Shown here: one piece after another, positions 26,117 through 35,190 of the stretch
Numbering within the stretch: the first letter of the stretch is position 1
Layout: the number at the start of each line of letters is the position of its first letter
DNA from: Deltaproteobacteria bacterium
Lineage (GTDB): Bacteria > Myxococcota_A > UBA9042 > PHBI01 > JACKFB01
Assembly: GCA_020632695.1 (NCBI GenBank)
Contig: JACKFB010000010.1
Span: 164,199-228,198 of the forward strand
Direction: 5' to 3'
DNA length: 64,000 nucleotides
Program-made: the position numbers and the translations under genes
Notes under the pieces: model-generated
What the model saw: the letters and a program-made list of their open reading frames with translations, nothing else
What the model was told of the DNA's origin: nothing
Databases searched by the model: none

Positions 26117-27154
26117 TCACCCGGCATCATGACCCGTCAGGGCGCCGTAGAGGAAGGGCAGGGAACGATCCATGCGGTAGTCCACCCCGCTGTGGTCGTC
26201 GTCGAACTCCTCGTGTACATGGGGGATCCCCAGCTCGCTCAGGCGATCGGCGAGGGCGCGGGTGCCGTAGTGGATGGCGTACTGATCGCGAGCGCCGCAG
26301 TCCAGGTACACACCGCCCAGCGAGCGCAACGCCGCCTGGGCCGCGGGTTCCTCGACGATCAGCAGCGGATCGAAGGCCATCCAGCGCGCCCAGCGCTCGG
26401 GGATCAGCGCGCAGGTGCGCAGATCCACGGGCAGACGGATGCCGCGCGGGGCCTGGGGATCCGGGTCGTAGGAGGCGCCCATCGCCAGGATCATCAGCGT
26501 GTGGAAGTCGCCGCCCTCCATCTTGGGGGCCGCGTCGACGTGGCGGAGGAAGCCCTCGAGGCCGCCGCGGCGCGCCAGCGCATCGAGGGTCTTGGGCAGG
26601 TCGCCGGGGAAGAGGCGATCGAAGCCCACGTCCCCCGAGTGGCTGGCGATGGCGCCCCAATGCTCGGCCAGGCGCATCCCGTGGTAGAGCGCGCCGAAGC
26701 CGCCGCTGGACTTGCCGAACACGCCGCGGTGCTGGCGGCCGCGCCGGATGCGGAAGCGCTCTTCCAACGCGGGGATCATCGCCTCGGTGAGCCAGGAGGC
26801 CCAGGCGCCCATGGCCAGCGAGTCGACGTACTGATTGCCGCCGAGGCTGGTGAAGCAGTCGGGGAAGGCGGCGACGACCGGCCCCATGCGCCCCTCGGCG
26901 ACCAGGCGGTCGAGGCGCTGGGGGACGTTCTCCCCGAAGGCGCGCCAGCTCAGGTGCCCGGGCCCGCTGCCGGTGAAGCCGACCAGGTCGACCAGCAGCG
27001 GATAGTCGGCGTCCGTCGAGTCGTAGCCCTCGGGCAGGTAGACGTCGACGGAGCGCAGGGCGGGGTCGCCGAGCAGGTTGTCGGCCAGGAGCCCAGAGTC
27101 GACGTGGAGCGTCTCGACGCGACCACGTGGGCGGGTGAAGCGATGGATTGGCAC
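26117..27154 (-). CDS. Esterase, alpha/beta hydrolase (Fes/EstD-like)
   Basis: 345 residues with the esterase-D/antigen-85-like fold: LRSVDVYLPEGYDSTDADYPLLVDLVGF, AAFPDCFTSLGGNQYVDS, and the nucleophile elbow GKSSGG (Ser149). There is an Asp in YLDCGARDQY and a late His in FDDDHSGVDYRM. No signal peptide is evident. Family members hydrolyse esters such as enterochelin or trehalose-type esters; the substrate here is unknown. It is followed by the MORN gene and preceded by a membrane protein gene, all minus strand. Confidence 0.87.
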   Translation of the reverse strand: MPIHRFTRPRGRVETLHVDSGLLADNLLGDPALRSVDVYLPEGYDSTDADYPLLVDLVGFTGSGPGHLSWRAFGENVPQRLDRLVAEGRMGPVVAAFPDCFTSLGGNQYVDSLAMGAWASWLTEAMIPALEERFRIRRGRQHRGVFGKSSGGFGALYHGMRLAEHWGAIASHSGDVGFDRLFPGDLPKTLDALARRGGLEGFLRHVDAAPKMEGGDFHTLMILAMGASYDPDPQAPRGIRLPVDLRTCALIPERWARWMAFDPLLIVEEPAAQAALRSLGGVYLDCGARDQYAIHYGTRALADRLSELGIPHVHEEFDDDHSGVDYRMDRSLPFLYGALTGHDAG

Positions 27155-27203
27155 GGTGCACTCCCGGGCAGGCCCTTCAGGAGGCCATGCGGGAGCGCTC
27201 CGG

Positions 27204-28181
27204 TCAACGGGCGGCCGCGGGCGGGGGCGGTGGCGGTGGGGGCGGAGGCTCGGCGCGTCCGGTGGCGGCGTTGGTCACCCGGCGCACGGCGTCGTACCAG
27301 AAGGGCGCGCCCAGGCCGGCGAGGAGGCCGCAGAGCAAGCAGCCGAGCAGCCAGGTGATGAGGGGAGCGGGGCGGATGGGGCCGTCGCAGCGGCGATCCA
27401 GCGAGGGGTCACCGCAATACGGGTAGAGCGCCCAGCCGAGCGGGAGGCCGCTCCCGCGGAGCCGGCGAAGCTCGGTGCGCGTGGCCTCGAGGGCGGCGCG
27501 CGCGGACTCGGGGGAGCCGTCCGTCTCGGCCGCGGCCAGGGCGGCGCCGTGCTGCTCGAGGGTGGCGTCGGCGCGGGCGATGGCGGCGGCGCGAGCCGCG
27601 TCGTCGTCGATGTAGGTCGAGAGCAGGTGCAGGCTGTCGATGTTGAGCCCGAAGGCCATGACGATCCCGACCCAGGTCGAGATGAGGCGCGCGCGATCGC
27701 GGAAGCGCTCGGATACGCGGCGGCCGGCCGTGTCGAAGCGGTCCCCCAAGGCCCGGAGGATCTCCTCGCCGGCGTCGCCCAGCTCCAGGACCTCCAAGCC
27801 GAAACGCGAGGTGCGCAGCCGGTGCATCATCTCGCTGCGAGGCACCGACTGCAGCTTGAAGACGCGGATCTCGTTGACGTTGGTGGCCTCGTCGCCGGCC
27901 CGGGGCGGCAGCCCGCCGTACTGGGCGAGCCAGGTGGCCAGCTCGGTGGCCGCGGCGGCGACCCGCGGGCGCTCGGCCGGCTCCACCCGCGAGGCCAGGC
28001 GGCGCAGCTCCGCCTCCACCGTGGGCACCAGCTCGAAGCGATAGAAGCGGTCGAGGAAGAGCTCGAGGATGCGAAAGCGCGCCGAGGCGAGCGCGTTCAC
28101 CGCACCCACCACGAAGGTCACCGCGGTGGAGACCAGCAGCATCGTCAACGCGAACGCCAGGGCAGCGTCGAGCAGCGGCAT
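27204..28181 (-). CDS. Membrane protein with coiled-coil middle and polyproline tail
   Basis: 325 residues: an N-terminal membrane helix (ALAFALTMLLVSTAVTFVVGAVNAL), a soluble charged region, a second segment (ISTWVGIVMAFGLNIDSLHLLSTY), then an Ala/Glu-rich helical stretch. A third hydrophobic pair (LITWLLGCLLCGLLAGLGAPFWYDAVRRVTN) precedes a run of ten prolines at the end. This layout recurs in proteins of unknown function in several phyla, where FWYDxL-type segments follow the last helix. I cannot assign a role. Confidence 0.78.
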   Translation of the reverse strand: MPLLDAALAFALTMLLVSTAVTFVVGAVNALASARFRILELFLDRFYRFELVPTVEAELRRLASRVEPAERPRVAAAATELATWLAQYGGLPPRAGDEATNVNEIRVFKLQSVPRSEMMHRLRTSRFGLEVLELGDAGEEILRALGDRFDTAGRRVSERFRDRARLISTWVGIVMAFGLNIDSLHLLSTYIDDDAARAAAIARADATLEQHGAALAAAETDGSPESARAALEATRTELRRLRGSGLPLGWALYPYCGDPSLDRRCDGPIRPAPLITWLLGCLLCGLLAGLGAPFWYDAVRRVTNAATGRAEPPPPPPPPPPAAAR

Positions 28182-28226
28182 GCGCGCGCTCCGTGTTCCT
28201 CGGGGGTCGCCGCCCGCAGCCGGCGA

Positions 28227-30383
28227 CTACACGGCGGGGAAGAAGCGCTCGCCGCGCTCGGCCATCCTAACCAGGATCGGCGCGGGCGTGTAGCGCGTCC
28301 CCACCGTGTCGGCGAGGGCGCGGAGATCGGCCACCACCCGCGGCAGGCCGCGGCGGTCCATCCAGGACAGCGGCCCGCCGGTCGCCGGCGCGAAGCCGAT
28401 GCCGAAGATCGCGCCGACCTCGGCGTCGCGGTACTGCCGCACGACCCCGTCCTCGAGCGCGCGGCCCACCTCGGCGATCTGGGCGTACATCAGGCGGTCG
28501 CGGATGAGCTCGAGGCCCGTCCGCGCCGGCGTGCCGCTGGCCAGCTCGCGCAGCCCGGGCCAGAGGTGGCGCGTCCGCCCCTCGTACTCGTAGAAGCCCT
28601 TGCCCGACGCCTTGCCCATGCGGCCCAGCTCCGCCAGCTTCGCCAGCACCGCCAGCCCGGCCGGCGGCGGTCCCTGGTCCTTCGCGAACTTGCGGCGCTG
28701 CGCCATCGCGTGCTCGCCCAGGCTGAGCGACACCTCGTCGAAGACCTTGAGCGGAGGCACCGCCATGCCGGCCGCCCGCGCCGCCTGCTCGATGAGCACG
28801 GGGTCGTGGCCCTCGGCGACCAGCTCCACGCTCTCCATCAGGTAGGCGCCGAAGACCCGGCTGGTGAAGAAGCCGTAGCCGTCGTTGACCACGATGGGCA
28901 GCTTGCCGATGCGCCGGATGAAGGCCAGCGAGCGCGCCAGCGTGTCCTCGGAGGTGTCGGCGCCCATGACGATCTCGACCAGGGGCATCTGCTCGACCGG
29001 CGAGAAGAAGTGCAGGCCGATGAAGCGATCGCGGCGCACCGAGGCCTGGGCGAGGTGGGTGATGGGGATGGCCGATGTGTTGGACGCGAAGATGCCCGCC
29101 GGGCTCATCACCGCCTCCACGGCGCGGGTGACCTTGGCCTTCACCTCGTCGTTCTCGACCACCGCCTCGATGACCAGGTCCACTCCGGCCAGCGCCGCGT
29201 CGTCCAGGGTCCAGGCGATGCGGGCGAGGATGGCCTGCTGGCCCTCGGCGCCCAGGTGCTTGCCGCGGGTGGTGGCCTGCTCGGCACAGTGCGCCCGGCC
29301 CCGCTCGAGGGCGGCCTCGGCGATGTCCTTGACGATGACCTCGTAGCCCTTCGACGCCGCCACCCAGGCGAGGCCGGCGCCCATCATGCCGGCCCCCAGG
29401 ATGGCCACCCGCGCGATGGCCGGGTCGGCGACCGAGGGCAGCCCCTCGTGCCGCTCGGCGGCGCCCCGGTGGTACCAGAGCGTGCGGATCATGTCCTTGG
29501 CCGTGTCGGAGACCGCCACGTGCGTGAAGTAGCGCGCCTCGACCTCGAGCGCGCGGTCGAAGCTCAGGCCCATGCCCTCCTGGATGGCCCGCAGCGCCAT
29601 CTCGGGCGCCGGCACCGCGCCCGCCGCCTTCTTGTAGAGCATCGCCGCCGCGCCCATGAAGAGGCCGCGCGCGTCGTCGGTCCCCGGCCGCGGCCCCTTC
29701 CAGCGGAAGCCCTTCTGGTCCCAGGGCTGCTGCGCCTTGGGGTGCTCGGCGATGTACGCGCGCGCCTGGGCGAAGAGCGCCTCGGCGTCGGGGGCCAGGG
29801 CGTCGACGAACCCGGCCTGGAGCGCCTTGGGCGCGCGGCGGCTCTGGCCCTGGAGGATCATCTCCATGGCGGGCTGCAGGCCGACCAGCCGCGGGAGGCG
29901 CTGGGTGGCTCCGCCGCCGGGGATCACCCCCAGGCTGACCTCGGGGAGGCCCACCTGGACGCGGGCGTCGTCCAGGGCGATGCGGTGGTGGCAGGCCAGG
30001 GCCAGCTCGTAGCCGCCGCCCAGCGCCGAGCCGGTCAGGGCGGCGACGACCGGGACGCCGCCGGTCTCCAGACGCCGGAACAGCGCGCCCAGCGTGCGCG
30101 TCGCCGCGTAGAAGGCCGCCGCGTCGCGGGCCTGGTAGAGCATGTCGATGTTGGCGCCGGCGCAGAAGTCCTTGTGACCCGAGGCCACGATGATGCCGCG
30201 CAGCCCGTCGAGCGCCTGGATGCGGTCCAGCGCGCCGCCGAGGCCCTCGATGAAGGTCTGGTCGATGGTGTTGGCGCGGCCTGGCATCTGCATCACCAGG
30301 GTGGCCACCCCCGCGGCGGCGTCGAAGTGGACGCGCCCGAAGGCGCTCTCCGACACCACCTCGCCGACAATGGTCTCGCTCAT
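28227..30383 (-). CDS. fadJ: Fatty acid oxidation multifunctional protein (enoyl-CoA hydratase / 3-hydroxyacyl-CoA dehydrogenase)
   Basis: 718 residues. The N-terminal crotonase domain (about 1-190) shows SGHKDFCAGANIDM, ALTGSALGGGYELALACHHRIA and GLPEVSLGVIPGGGATQRLPRLVG. The NAD-binding 3-hydroxyacyl-CoA dehydrogenase domain (from about residue 320) has VAILGAGMMGAGLAWVAASKGYEV, ASNTSAIPITHLA and RFIGLHFFSPVEQMPLVEIV. C-terminal dehydrogenase repeats follow. It catalyses the middle two steps of beta-oxidation in the cytosol and partners the thiolase encoded just upstream. ATG 30383 has GGGAG nearby; 35 bases separate it from the thiolase stop. The choice of fadJ over fadB rests on general resemblance. 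Confidence 0.9.
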   Translation of the reverse strand: MSETIVGEVVSESAFGRVHFDAAAGVATLVMQMPGRANTIDQTFIEGLGGALDRIQALDGLRGIIVASGHKDFCAGANIDMLYQARDAAAFYAATRTLGALFRRLETGGVPVVAALTGSALGGGYELALACHHRIALDDARVQVGLPEVSLGVIPGGGATQRLPRLVGLQPAMEMILQGQSRRAPKALQAGFVDALAPDAEALFAQARAYIAEHPKAQQPWDQKGFRWKGPRPGTDDARGLFMGAAAMLYKKAAGAVPAPEMALRAIQEGMGLSFDRALEVEARYFTHVAVSDTAKDMIRTLWYHRGAAERHEGLPSVADPAIARVAILGAGMMGAGLAWVAASKGYEVIVKDIAEAALERGRAHCAEQATTRGKHLGAEGQQAILARIAWTLDDAALAGVDLVIEAVVENDEVKAKVTRAVEAVMSPAGIFASNTSAIPITHLAQASVRRDRFIGLHFFSPVEQMPLVEIVMGADTSEDTLARSLAFIRRIGKLPIVVNDGYGFFTSRVFGAYLMESVELVAEGHDPVLIEQAARAAGMAVPPLKVFDEVSLSLGEHAMAQRRKFAKDQGPPPAGLAVLAKLAELGRMGKASGKGFYEYEGRTRHLWPGLRELASGTPARTGLELIRDRLMYAQIAEVGRALEDGVVRQYRDAEVGAIFGIGFAPATGGPLSWMDRRGLPRVVADLRALADTVGTRYTPAPILVRMAERGERFFPAV

Positions 30384-30418
30384 GTGCGGGCTCCCGAGAA
30401 GCGTGCGCCGTGGCGCGG

Positions 30419-31672
30419 TCAGACGCGTTCGATGATGGTGGCGATCCCCATGCCGCCGCCGATGCACAGGGTCACCAGCCCGGTGCCCAGGCCCTCGCGC
30501 TCGAGGGCGTCGAGGCAGGTGCCGAGCAGCATGGCGCCGGTGGCGCCCAGCGGGTGGCCGAGCGCGATGGCGCCGCCGTCGACGTTGAGCCGCGCGTGGT
30601 CGACGCCCAGGGTGCGCATGAAGGTGATGGGCACCGTCGCGAAGGCCTCGTTGACCTCGAAGCGATCGATGTCGCCGATCTCCATGCCGGCCTTGGCCAG
30701 GGCCTTGCGCGAGGCCGGGATGGGGCCGTCCAGCATGAGGATGGGCTCGTCGCCGACCATGGCGATGGAGCGGATGCGCGCGCGCGGCCGCAACCCCAGC
30801 GCGCGGCCCTTGTCCGCCGAGCCGATGAGCACGGCCGCGGCGCCGTCGACGATGCCCGAGGAGTTGCCGGCGTGGTGGATGTGCCGGATGGCCTCCACCT
30901 GCGGCCAGGCCTTCCGGGTGATGGCGTCCAGGCCGAACATGGTGCCCATCATCTCGAAAGACGGCTTGAGCTTCGCCAGCGTCTCCAGGGTGGTGTCCGG
31001 GCGCGGGTGCTCGTCGCGATCGAGGATGACCAGCCCCGACAGGTCGGTGACGGGGACCAGGCTCCTGTCGAAGTGGCCTGCGGCCTGGGCGCGCGCGCAG
31101 CGGGCCTGGCTCTCGACCGCGAAGGCGTCCGCGTCCTCGCGGGTGATGCCCCGCAGGGTGGCCAGCAGGTCGGCCGAGATGCCCTGGGGGACGCTGCCGA
31201 CGCCCAGCACGAAGGCCGGGTCCGAGAGCGCGCCGCCGTCCGAGCCCATGGGCACGCGGGACATGCTCTCGACGCCGCCCGCGACGACCAGATCGGAGTA
31301 GCCCGCCGCGACCAGCGCGGCCGCGTGGTTGACGGCCTCGAGGCCCGAGCCGCAGAAGCGGTTCACCGTGACGCCGGGCACGCCCTGATCGTAGCCCGCC
31401 TCCAGCACGGCGGTGCGCGCCAGGCACTGGCCCTGGTCACCGGTCTGGGTGACGCAGCCGGCGACCACGTCCTCGACCTGGGCCGTGTCGAGCCCGTTCC
31501 GATCGCGCAGGGCCCGCAGGGTCGTGGCGAAGAGCTCCACCGGTCGCACCGTGTAGAGGCTGCCGCTGTCCTTGCCGCGCCCGCGCGGGGTCCTCACGGC
31601 GTCGAAGATGAAGGCGTCGCCCACGGCGTCCTCGCGAGTCATTGGGGGAAGGGAGGTGTCCGCGGGGCGCAT
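30419..31672 (-). CDS. Acetyl-CoA C-acyltransferase (thiolase)
   Basis: About 417 residues with the three thiolase motifs: NRFCGSGLEAVN (nucleophile Cys107), the GHPLGATGA histidine and CIGGGMG near the C-terminus. The N-terminus VRTPRGRG is typical. It cleaves 3-ketoacyl-CoA in the last step of beta-oxidation and is paired with the multifunctional protein that follows. ATG 31672 is used; ATG 31642 (MTREDAVGDAF) is an alternative, and neither has a strong ribosome-binding site. Confidence 0.9.
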   Translation of the reverse strand: MRPADTSLPPMTREDAVGDAFIFDAVRTPRGRGKDSGSLYTVRPVELFATTLRALRDRNGLDTAQVEDVVAGCVTQTGDQGQCLARTAVLEAGYDQGVPGVTVNRFCGSGLEAVNHAAALVAAGYSDLVVAGGVESMSRVPMGSDGGALSDPAFVLGVGSVPQGISADLLATLRGITREDADAFAVESQARCARAQAAGHFDRSLVPVTDLSGLVILDRDEHPRPDTTLETLAKLKPSFEMMGTMFGLDAITRKAWPQVEAIRHIHHAGNSSGIVDGAAAVLIGSADKGRALGLRPRARIRSIAMVGDEPILMLDGPIPASRKALAKAGMEIGDIDRFEVNEAFATVPITFMRTLGVDHARLNVDGGAIALGHPLGATGAMLLGTCLDALEREGLGTGLVTLCIGGGMGIATIIERV

Positions 31673-31728
31673 GGTCCGCCGCGGCGGGGCACGATGTCCA
31701 GCGCGGGCGCTGAGCCGGCGGCGCGGGC

Positions 31729-32007
31729 TCAGCCGGCGGTGAAGCGCAGCACGACGCGCTCGACGCGCCGGGGCAGGCTCAGCACCACCTCGACCACCGG
31801 CGCCGGCGAGCCCTCGCAGGTGTCGTCGTCGCAGCGCACGTCCACGCGGGTGGCGTGGCCGCCGCGGACCAGGGGCGCCAGCGCCGAGGCGACGTCGCGC
31901 TCCAGCGCCAGACGCTGGCCGGCGCCGCCCGTGCCGCGAAAGGCGTGGCGCTCGAGCACCGCCTCGACCCGCGCCGCCACGCGCGCTCGCAGGGCCTGCT
32001 CGCTCAC
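31729..32007 (-). CDS. Small hypothetical protein coupled to methyltransferase
   Basis: A 92-residue protein starting at GTG 32007, which overlaps the stop of the methyltransferase (GTGA). It has an N-terminal basic helix (EQALRARVAARVEAVLERHAF) and a C-terminal beta-rich part with two close cysteines (RCDDDTC). No family recognised. Translational coupling suggests a partner role. Confidence 0.65.
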   Translation of the reverse strand: MSEQALRARVAARVEAVLERHAFRGTGGAGQRLALERDVASALAPLVRGGHATRVDVRCDDDTCEGSPAPVVEVVLSLPRRVERVVLRFTAG

Positions 32008-32783
32008 GCGTCCTCGCGCTGAGCGCCCACGATGAAGGCGGGGCTCTCCTCGGTCAGCGGCGCCGGATCGAAGTCGCCGTACTCCTGGTGGATCCGGAGC
32101 CCGGCCTCCGCCAGCAGCGCGCGCAGGCGGACCGGCGGCAGCAGCAGGTGCGAGATGATCTCGTCCACCGCCCGGGTCGGCTCGCCCGCCTGCCCGCCCA
32201 GCTCGTAGCGGTAGATCAGGTCGATGCGCCGTGGGTCCGCGTGCTGGTGCTCGCGCTCCCAAACGTCGACCCGACCCTGGGCGTCCACGGCCGACAGGAT
32301 CAGCTCCAGCTCCTCCTCGTCGCCCGCGTCGCCGTGCGGCTCGTCCATCAGGCTGTCCTCGACGGCGTACACGTCGAACCACACGCTGCCGCCCGGCCGG
32401 AGGTGCCGGGCCGCGCCGCGCAGGCAGTCCAGCACGGCGCGATCGTCGGCCAGGGCGCAGAGCGCGTTGTAGGGGATGAGCACCCGATCGTAGCGCTCGC
32501 CGAGCGCGAGGCGGGTCATGTCGCCGTGGACCAGCCGCGCGCCGGTGCACCCCTCGCGCTGCAGCTCGGCCCGCGCGCGCTCGAGCCTGGCTGCGTCCAG
32601 ATCCAGCCCGGTCACCGCGAGCCCGGCCCTCGCCAGCTCGACCAGGATGCGCCCGCTGCCGCAGCCCAGCTCCAGCACCGCCTCGGCGCCGGCGCACACG
32701 TGCCGGTAGAAGGCCACGTCGCCCGGGGTGCCGCGGTGCACCAGATCGAAGGCCCGCGCCCGCGCCGCCTGCTCCCAGCTCAC
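32004..32783 (-). CDS. Class I SAM-dependent methyltransferase
   Basis: About 259 residues with motif I AVLELGCGSGRILVELARAG, GLDLDAARLERARAEL, HGDMTRLALGERYDRVLIPYNALCAL and LRPGGSVWFDVYAVEDS, as in the methyltransferase domain 25/ubiquinone-like group. Start GTG 32783 (VSWEQAARAR) has AAGGGG six bases before. The open frame continues far upstream through the hexamer tract at 34 kb, which is an artefact of repeats. The substrate is unknown. Confidence 0.82.
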   Translation of the reverse strand: MSWEQAARARAFDLVHRGTPGDVAFYRHVCAGAEAVLELGCGSGRILVELARAGLAVTGLDLDAARLERARAELQREGCTGARLVHGDMTRLALGERYDRVLIPYNALCALADDRAVLDCLRGAARHLRPGGSVWFDVYAVEDSLMDEPHGDAGDEEELELILSAVDAQGRVDVWEREHQHADPRRIDLIYRYELGGQAGEPTRAVDEIISHLLLPPVRLRALLAEAGLRIHQEYGDFDPAPLTEESPAFIVGAQREDA

Positions 32784-32933
32784 GTCCGGCCCCTTCAAGG
32801 CGTCACTCCCGCGCGTCAGCCCGCCTCCTCTACCATGGAGCCACGTCGCCCACGAGCCGCGCAGCCGCCCCCGCGCAGCCGATTGTCCCTGGCCCCCGGC
32901 TCGCGGTAAGACACGCTGACCCCGGAGGCGCCC

Positions 32934-33776
32934 ATGCACGGAAAGACCTGTGTCATCACCGGCTCGAACTCGGGCATCGGCAAGTCCACCGCCCTCGAGC
33001 TGGCCCGCCGCGGCGCCCACGTCGTGATGGTGTGCCGCAGCCCGGAGCGCGGGGCGGCGGCCCAGGCCGAGATCCGACGGGACTCGGGCAGCGACCGGGT
33101 CGACCTGCTCATCGCCGACCTGGGCAGGCTGGCCACGGTGCGCGCGGTGGCCCAGGAGATCGGTCAGCGCTACGAACGCCTCGACGTGCTCATCAACAAC
33201 GCGGGCGTCTACATGGCCACCCGCGAGCTCAGCCCCGACGGGTTCGAGGCGACGCTCTCGTCGAACCACCTCGGCCACTTCGAGCTCACCCGGCTGCTCG
33301 AGCCCATGCTGCGCGCCGACGGGGGCGCGCGGGTCATCCACGTGTCCTCGCTCGGCCACCTGATGGGGCGCATCCCCTTCGACGATCTCCAGGCCGAGCG
33401 CGGCTACTGGGGCATTCGCACCTACTGCAACTGGAAGCTGGCCAACATCCTCTTCTCCAACGAGCTGGCGAGGCGCTGGGCCGGCTCCGGGGTCACCTCG
33501 AACGCGCTGCACCCGGGCGCGGTGGCCTCGAACTTCTCGCAGAACAACGGCGACTGGTTCGCGGGCCTGGTGCGCCTGGGGCGCGCGTTCCTCATCAGCC
33601 CCGAGCGCGGCGCGCGCACCTCGGTGCACCTGGCCTGCGCGCCGGAGGTCGACGGGGTCACCGGCCGCTACTTCCAGCGCTCGCGACCCGCGAAGCCGTC
33701 GCGGAGGGCGCGCAGCGTCGAGGACGCCGGCCGGCTCTGGGAGCTCAGCGAGGAGCTCGCGGCCAGCGTCGCGTAG
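32934..33776 (+). CDS. SDR family oxidoreductase (retinol dehydrogenase/POR-like)
   Basis: 280 residues with TGSNSGIGK, NNAGVYMATRE, a Ser in VIHVSSLGHL, and the active-site tyrosine and lysine in TYCNWKLANILFSNELARR. This resembles the retinol dehydrogenase 11-14/protochlorophyllide reductase branch, which usually has YxxSKLAN; here Trp replaces the Ser before Lys. The segment GVTSNALHPGAVASN is typical. ATG 32934 follows a GGAGGCGCCC stretch. The function is probably reduction of a lipid aldehyde, ketone or similar. Confidence 0.85.
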   Translation: MHGKTCVITGSNSGIGKSTALELARRGAHVVMVCRSPERGAAAQAEIRRDSGSDRVDLLIADLGRLATVRAVAQEIGQRYERLDVLINNAGVYMATRELSPDGFEATLSSNHLGHFELTRLLEPMLRADGGARVIHVSSLGHLMGRIPFDDLQAERGYWGIRTYCNWKLANILFSNELARRWAGSGVTSNALHPGAVASNFSQNNGDWFAGLVRLGRAFLISPERGARTSVHLACAPEVDGVTGRYFQRSRPAKPSRRARSVEDAGRLWELSEELAASVA

Positions 33777-33857
33777 ACGTCCCTTCCCCCCGTCGCATCG
33801 CGGAGCAGACCGATGATCCAGCGCACACCGCTGCAGGCGAAGGCCGAGTCCGGCGGC

Positions 33858-34178
33858 GGGACCGGGACCGAGACCGAGGCCGGGACCGAGGCCGGGACCG
33901 AGGCCGGGACCGAGGCCGAGACCGAGGCCGGGACCGAGGCCGGGACCGAGACCGAGGCCGGGACCGAGACCGAGACCGAGACCGAGGCCGAGACCGAGAC
34001 CGAGACCGAGGCCGAGACCGAGGCCGGGACCGAGGCCGAGACCGAGGCCGAGGCCGGACCGAGGCCGGGACCGAGGCCGAGGCGGACCGAGGCCGAGGCC
34101 GGGACCGAGGCGACCGAGACTGAAACCGGCACCGAGACCGGCACCGAGACCGGCACCGAGACCGGCACCGAGCCCCAA
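33858..34178 (+). repeat. Hexamer tract D, plus orientation
   Basis: About 320 bases of GGGACC, GAGACC and GAGGCC hexamers, the same family as the tracts at 0.9-3.9 kb. It lies between an SDR stop and the hairpin element at 34221, with no four-helix-bundle gene next to it. The 535-base gap contains nothing else I would call a gene. Confidence 0.9.
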
Positions 34179-34220
34179 CCCGCCCCCCATCGATGTAGAG
34201 GCGCCGAATGAGGCGAGCGA

Positions 34221-34317
34221 GGCCGCCGCTGACGGCGGCGCGACCGAGCGCGGGCCGAGTCGGGCCCCAGGCCCGTCGCAGGCCCGACGCGAGGGAGCGC
34301 CGTCGTCAGCGGTGGCC
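34221..34317 (+). repeat. Hairpin element II, copy 1
   Basis: Arms 34221-34241 and 34297-34317 pair at 19 of 21 positions. Inside are GGGCC-CCA-GGCCC (34262-34274) and GTCG-CAGGCC-CGAC (34275-34288). Sequence and layout match the element at 63674-63817: shared GGCGAGCGAGGCCG at the left, GGCCCGTCGCA in the middle and GGCCGCAGCCG at the right edge. Its right half has been tandemly tripled into 66-base repeats. Confidence 0.7.
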
Positions 34318-34478
34318 GCAGCCGACTCAGGCGGCGCCTCGGCCGATTCCCGACGCGAGGGAGCGCCGTCGTCAGCGGTGGCCGCAGCCGCCTCAGGCGG
34401 TGCCTCGGCCGATTCCCGACGCGAGGGAGCGCCGTCGTCAGCGGTGGCCGCAGCCGACTCAGGCGGTGCCTCGGCCGA
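34281..34478 (+). repeat. Three tandem 66-base repeats
   Basis: Units at 34281-34346, 34347-34412 and 34413-34478 are nearly identical. Each codes 22 residues (ADSRREGAPSSAVAAADSGG plus AS) in the frame of the following gene. Each unit contains the right arm of hairpin element II, so the repeat arose by duplication of the element's 3' half. Confidence 0.92.
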
Positions 34479-35190
34479 TCACCGCGCCTTCGTCGGCGGG
34501 GCCACCGGCTACACGGGCCAGGCGGTGGTGGAGCGCCTGCGCGCGCTGGGGGTGGAGACCGTCGCCCACGTGAGGCCGGATTCGCGGGACCTGGCGGGCT
34601 GGCGGGCGCGCTTCGAGGGGATGGGCGCCCAGGTGGACACCACCCCATGGGACGAGGACGCGATGGTCGCGCGCCTCGCCGAGCTGAGGCCGACCCTGGT
34701 CTTCGCCCTGCTGGGCACCACCCAGCGGCGGATGCGGCGCGACAAGGCGTCGGGGGCGGACTCGAGCTACGCGAAGGTGGACCTGGGGATGACCCTGATG
34801 CTGCTGCGCGGGGCCGAGGCCACGAGCCCGGCGCCGCGCTTCGTGTACCTGTCGGCGCTCGGGGTGAAGCCCTCGGCGCCGGGCACCTACTACCACGCGC
34901 GGTGGGAGGTCGAGCAGGCGCTGAGGGCCTCCTCGGTGCCGTGGACCATCGCGCGCCCGAGCTTCATCACCGGGTCCGACCGAGGCGAGCGGCGCCCGCT
35001 CGAGCAGGGCGGCGCGGTGGTGGCGGCCGGGGTGCTGGGGCTCGCCGGCGCGCTGGGCGCCCGCCGCTTCCGCGACCGCTGGGGGCCCATCGACGCCGCG
35101 ACCCTGGCCGAGGGGCTGGTGGGCGCCGCGCTCGACCCCGCGGCCGAAGGGGCGGTGCTGACCTCCGACGCGCTCCGAGGGGCGCGGTGA
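34312..35190 (+). CDS. NAD(P)-binding protein (atypical SDR/NmrA-like), start altered by repeats
   Basis: The conserved part begins about residue 57: FVGGATGYTGQAVVERLRALG (dinucleotide-binding loop). Then come VFALLGTTQRRMRRD, RFVYLSALGVKPSAPGTYYHARWEVEQALRASSVPWTIARPSFITG and a C-terminal region typical of atypical SDRs that bind NAD(P). The first 56 residues are Ala/Ser-rich and come wholly from the 66-base repeats. In-frame GTGs occur in every unit (34312, 34378, 34444), none with a good ribosome-binding site. A normal N-terminus would start near 34480, so the original start may have been displaced. The next gene overlaps by four bases. Confidence 0.75.
   Translation: MAAADSGGASADSRREGAPSSAVAAAASGGASADSRREGAPSSAVAAADSGGASADHRAFVGGATGYTGQAVVERLRALGVETVAHVRPDSRDLAGWRARFEGMGAQVDTTPWDEDAMVARLAELRPTLVFALLGTTQRRMRRDKASGADSSYAKVDLGMTLMLLRGAEATSPAPRFVYLSALGVKPSAPGTYYHARWEVEQALRASSVPWTIARPSFITGSDRGERRPLEQGGAVVAAGVLGLAGALGARRFRDRWGPIDAATLAEGLVGAALDPAAEGAVLTSDALRGAR

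Noticed and set aside
33813..34211. Thr/Glu-rich ORF in tract D
   Set aside because: Pure translation of the hexamer repeat; no ribosome-binding site and no conserved features.
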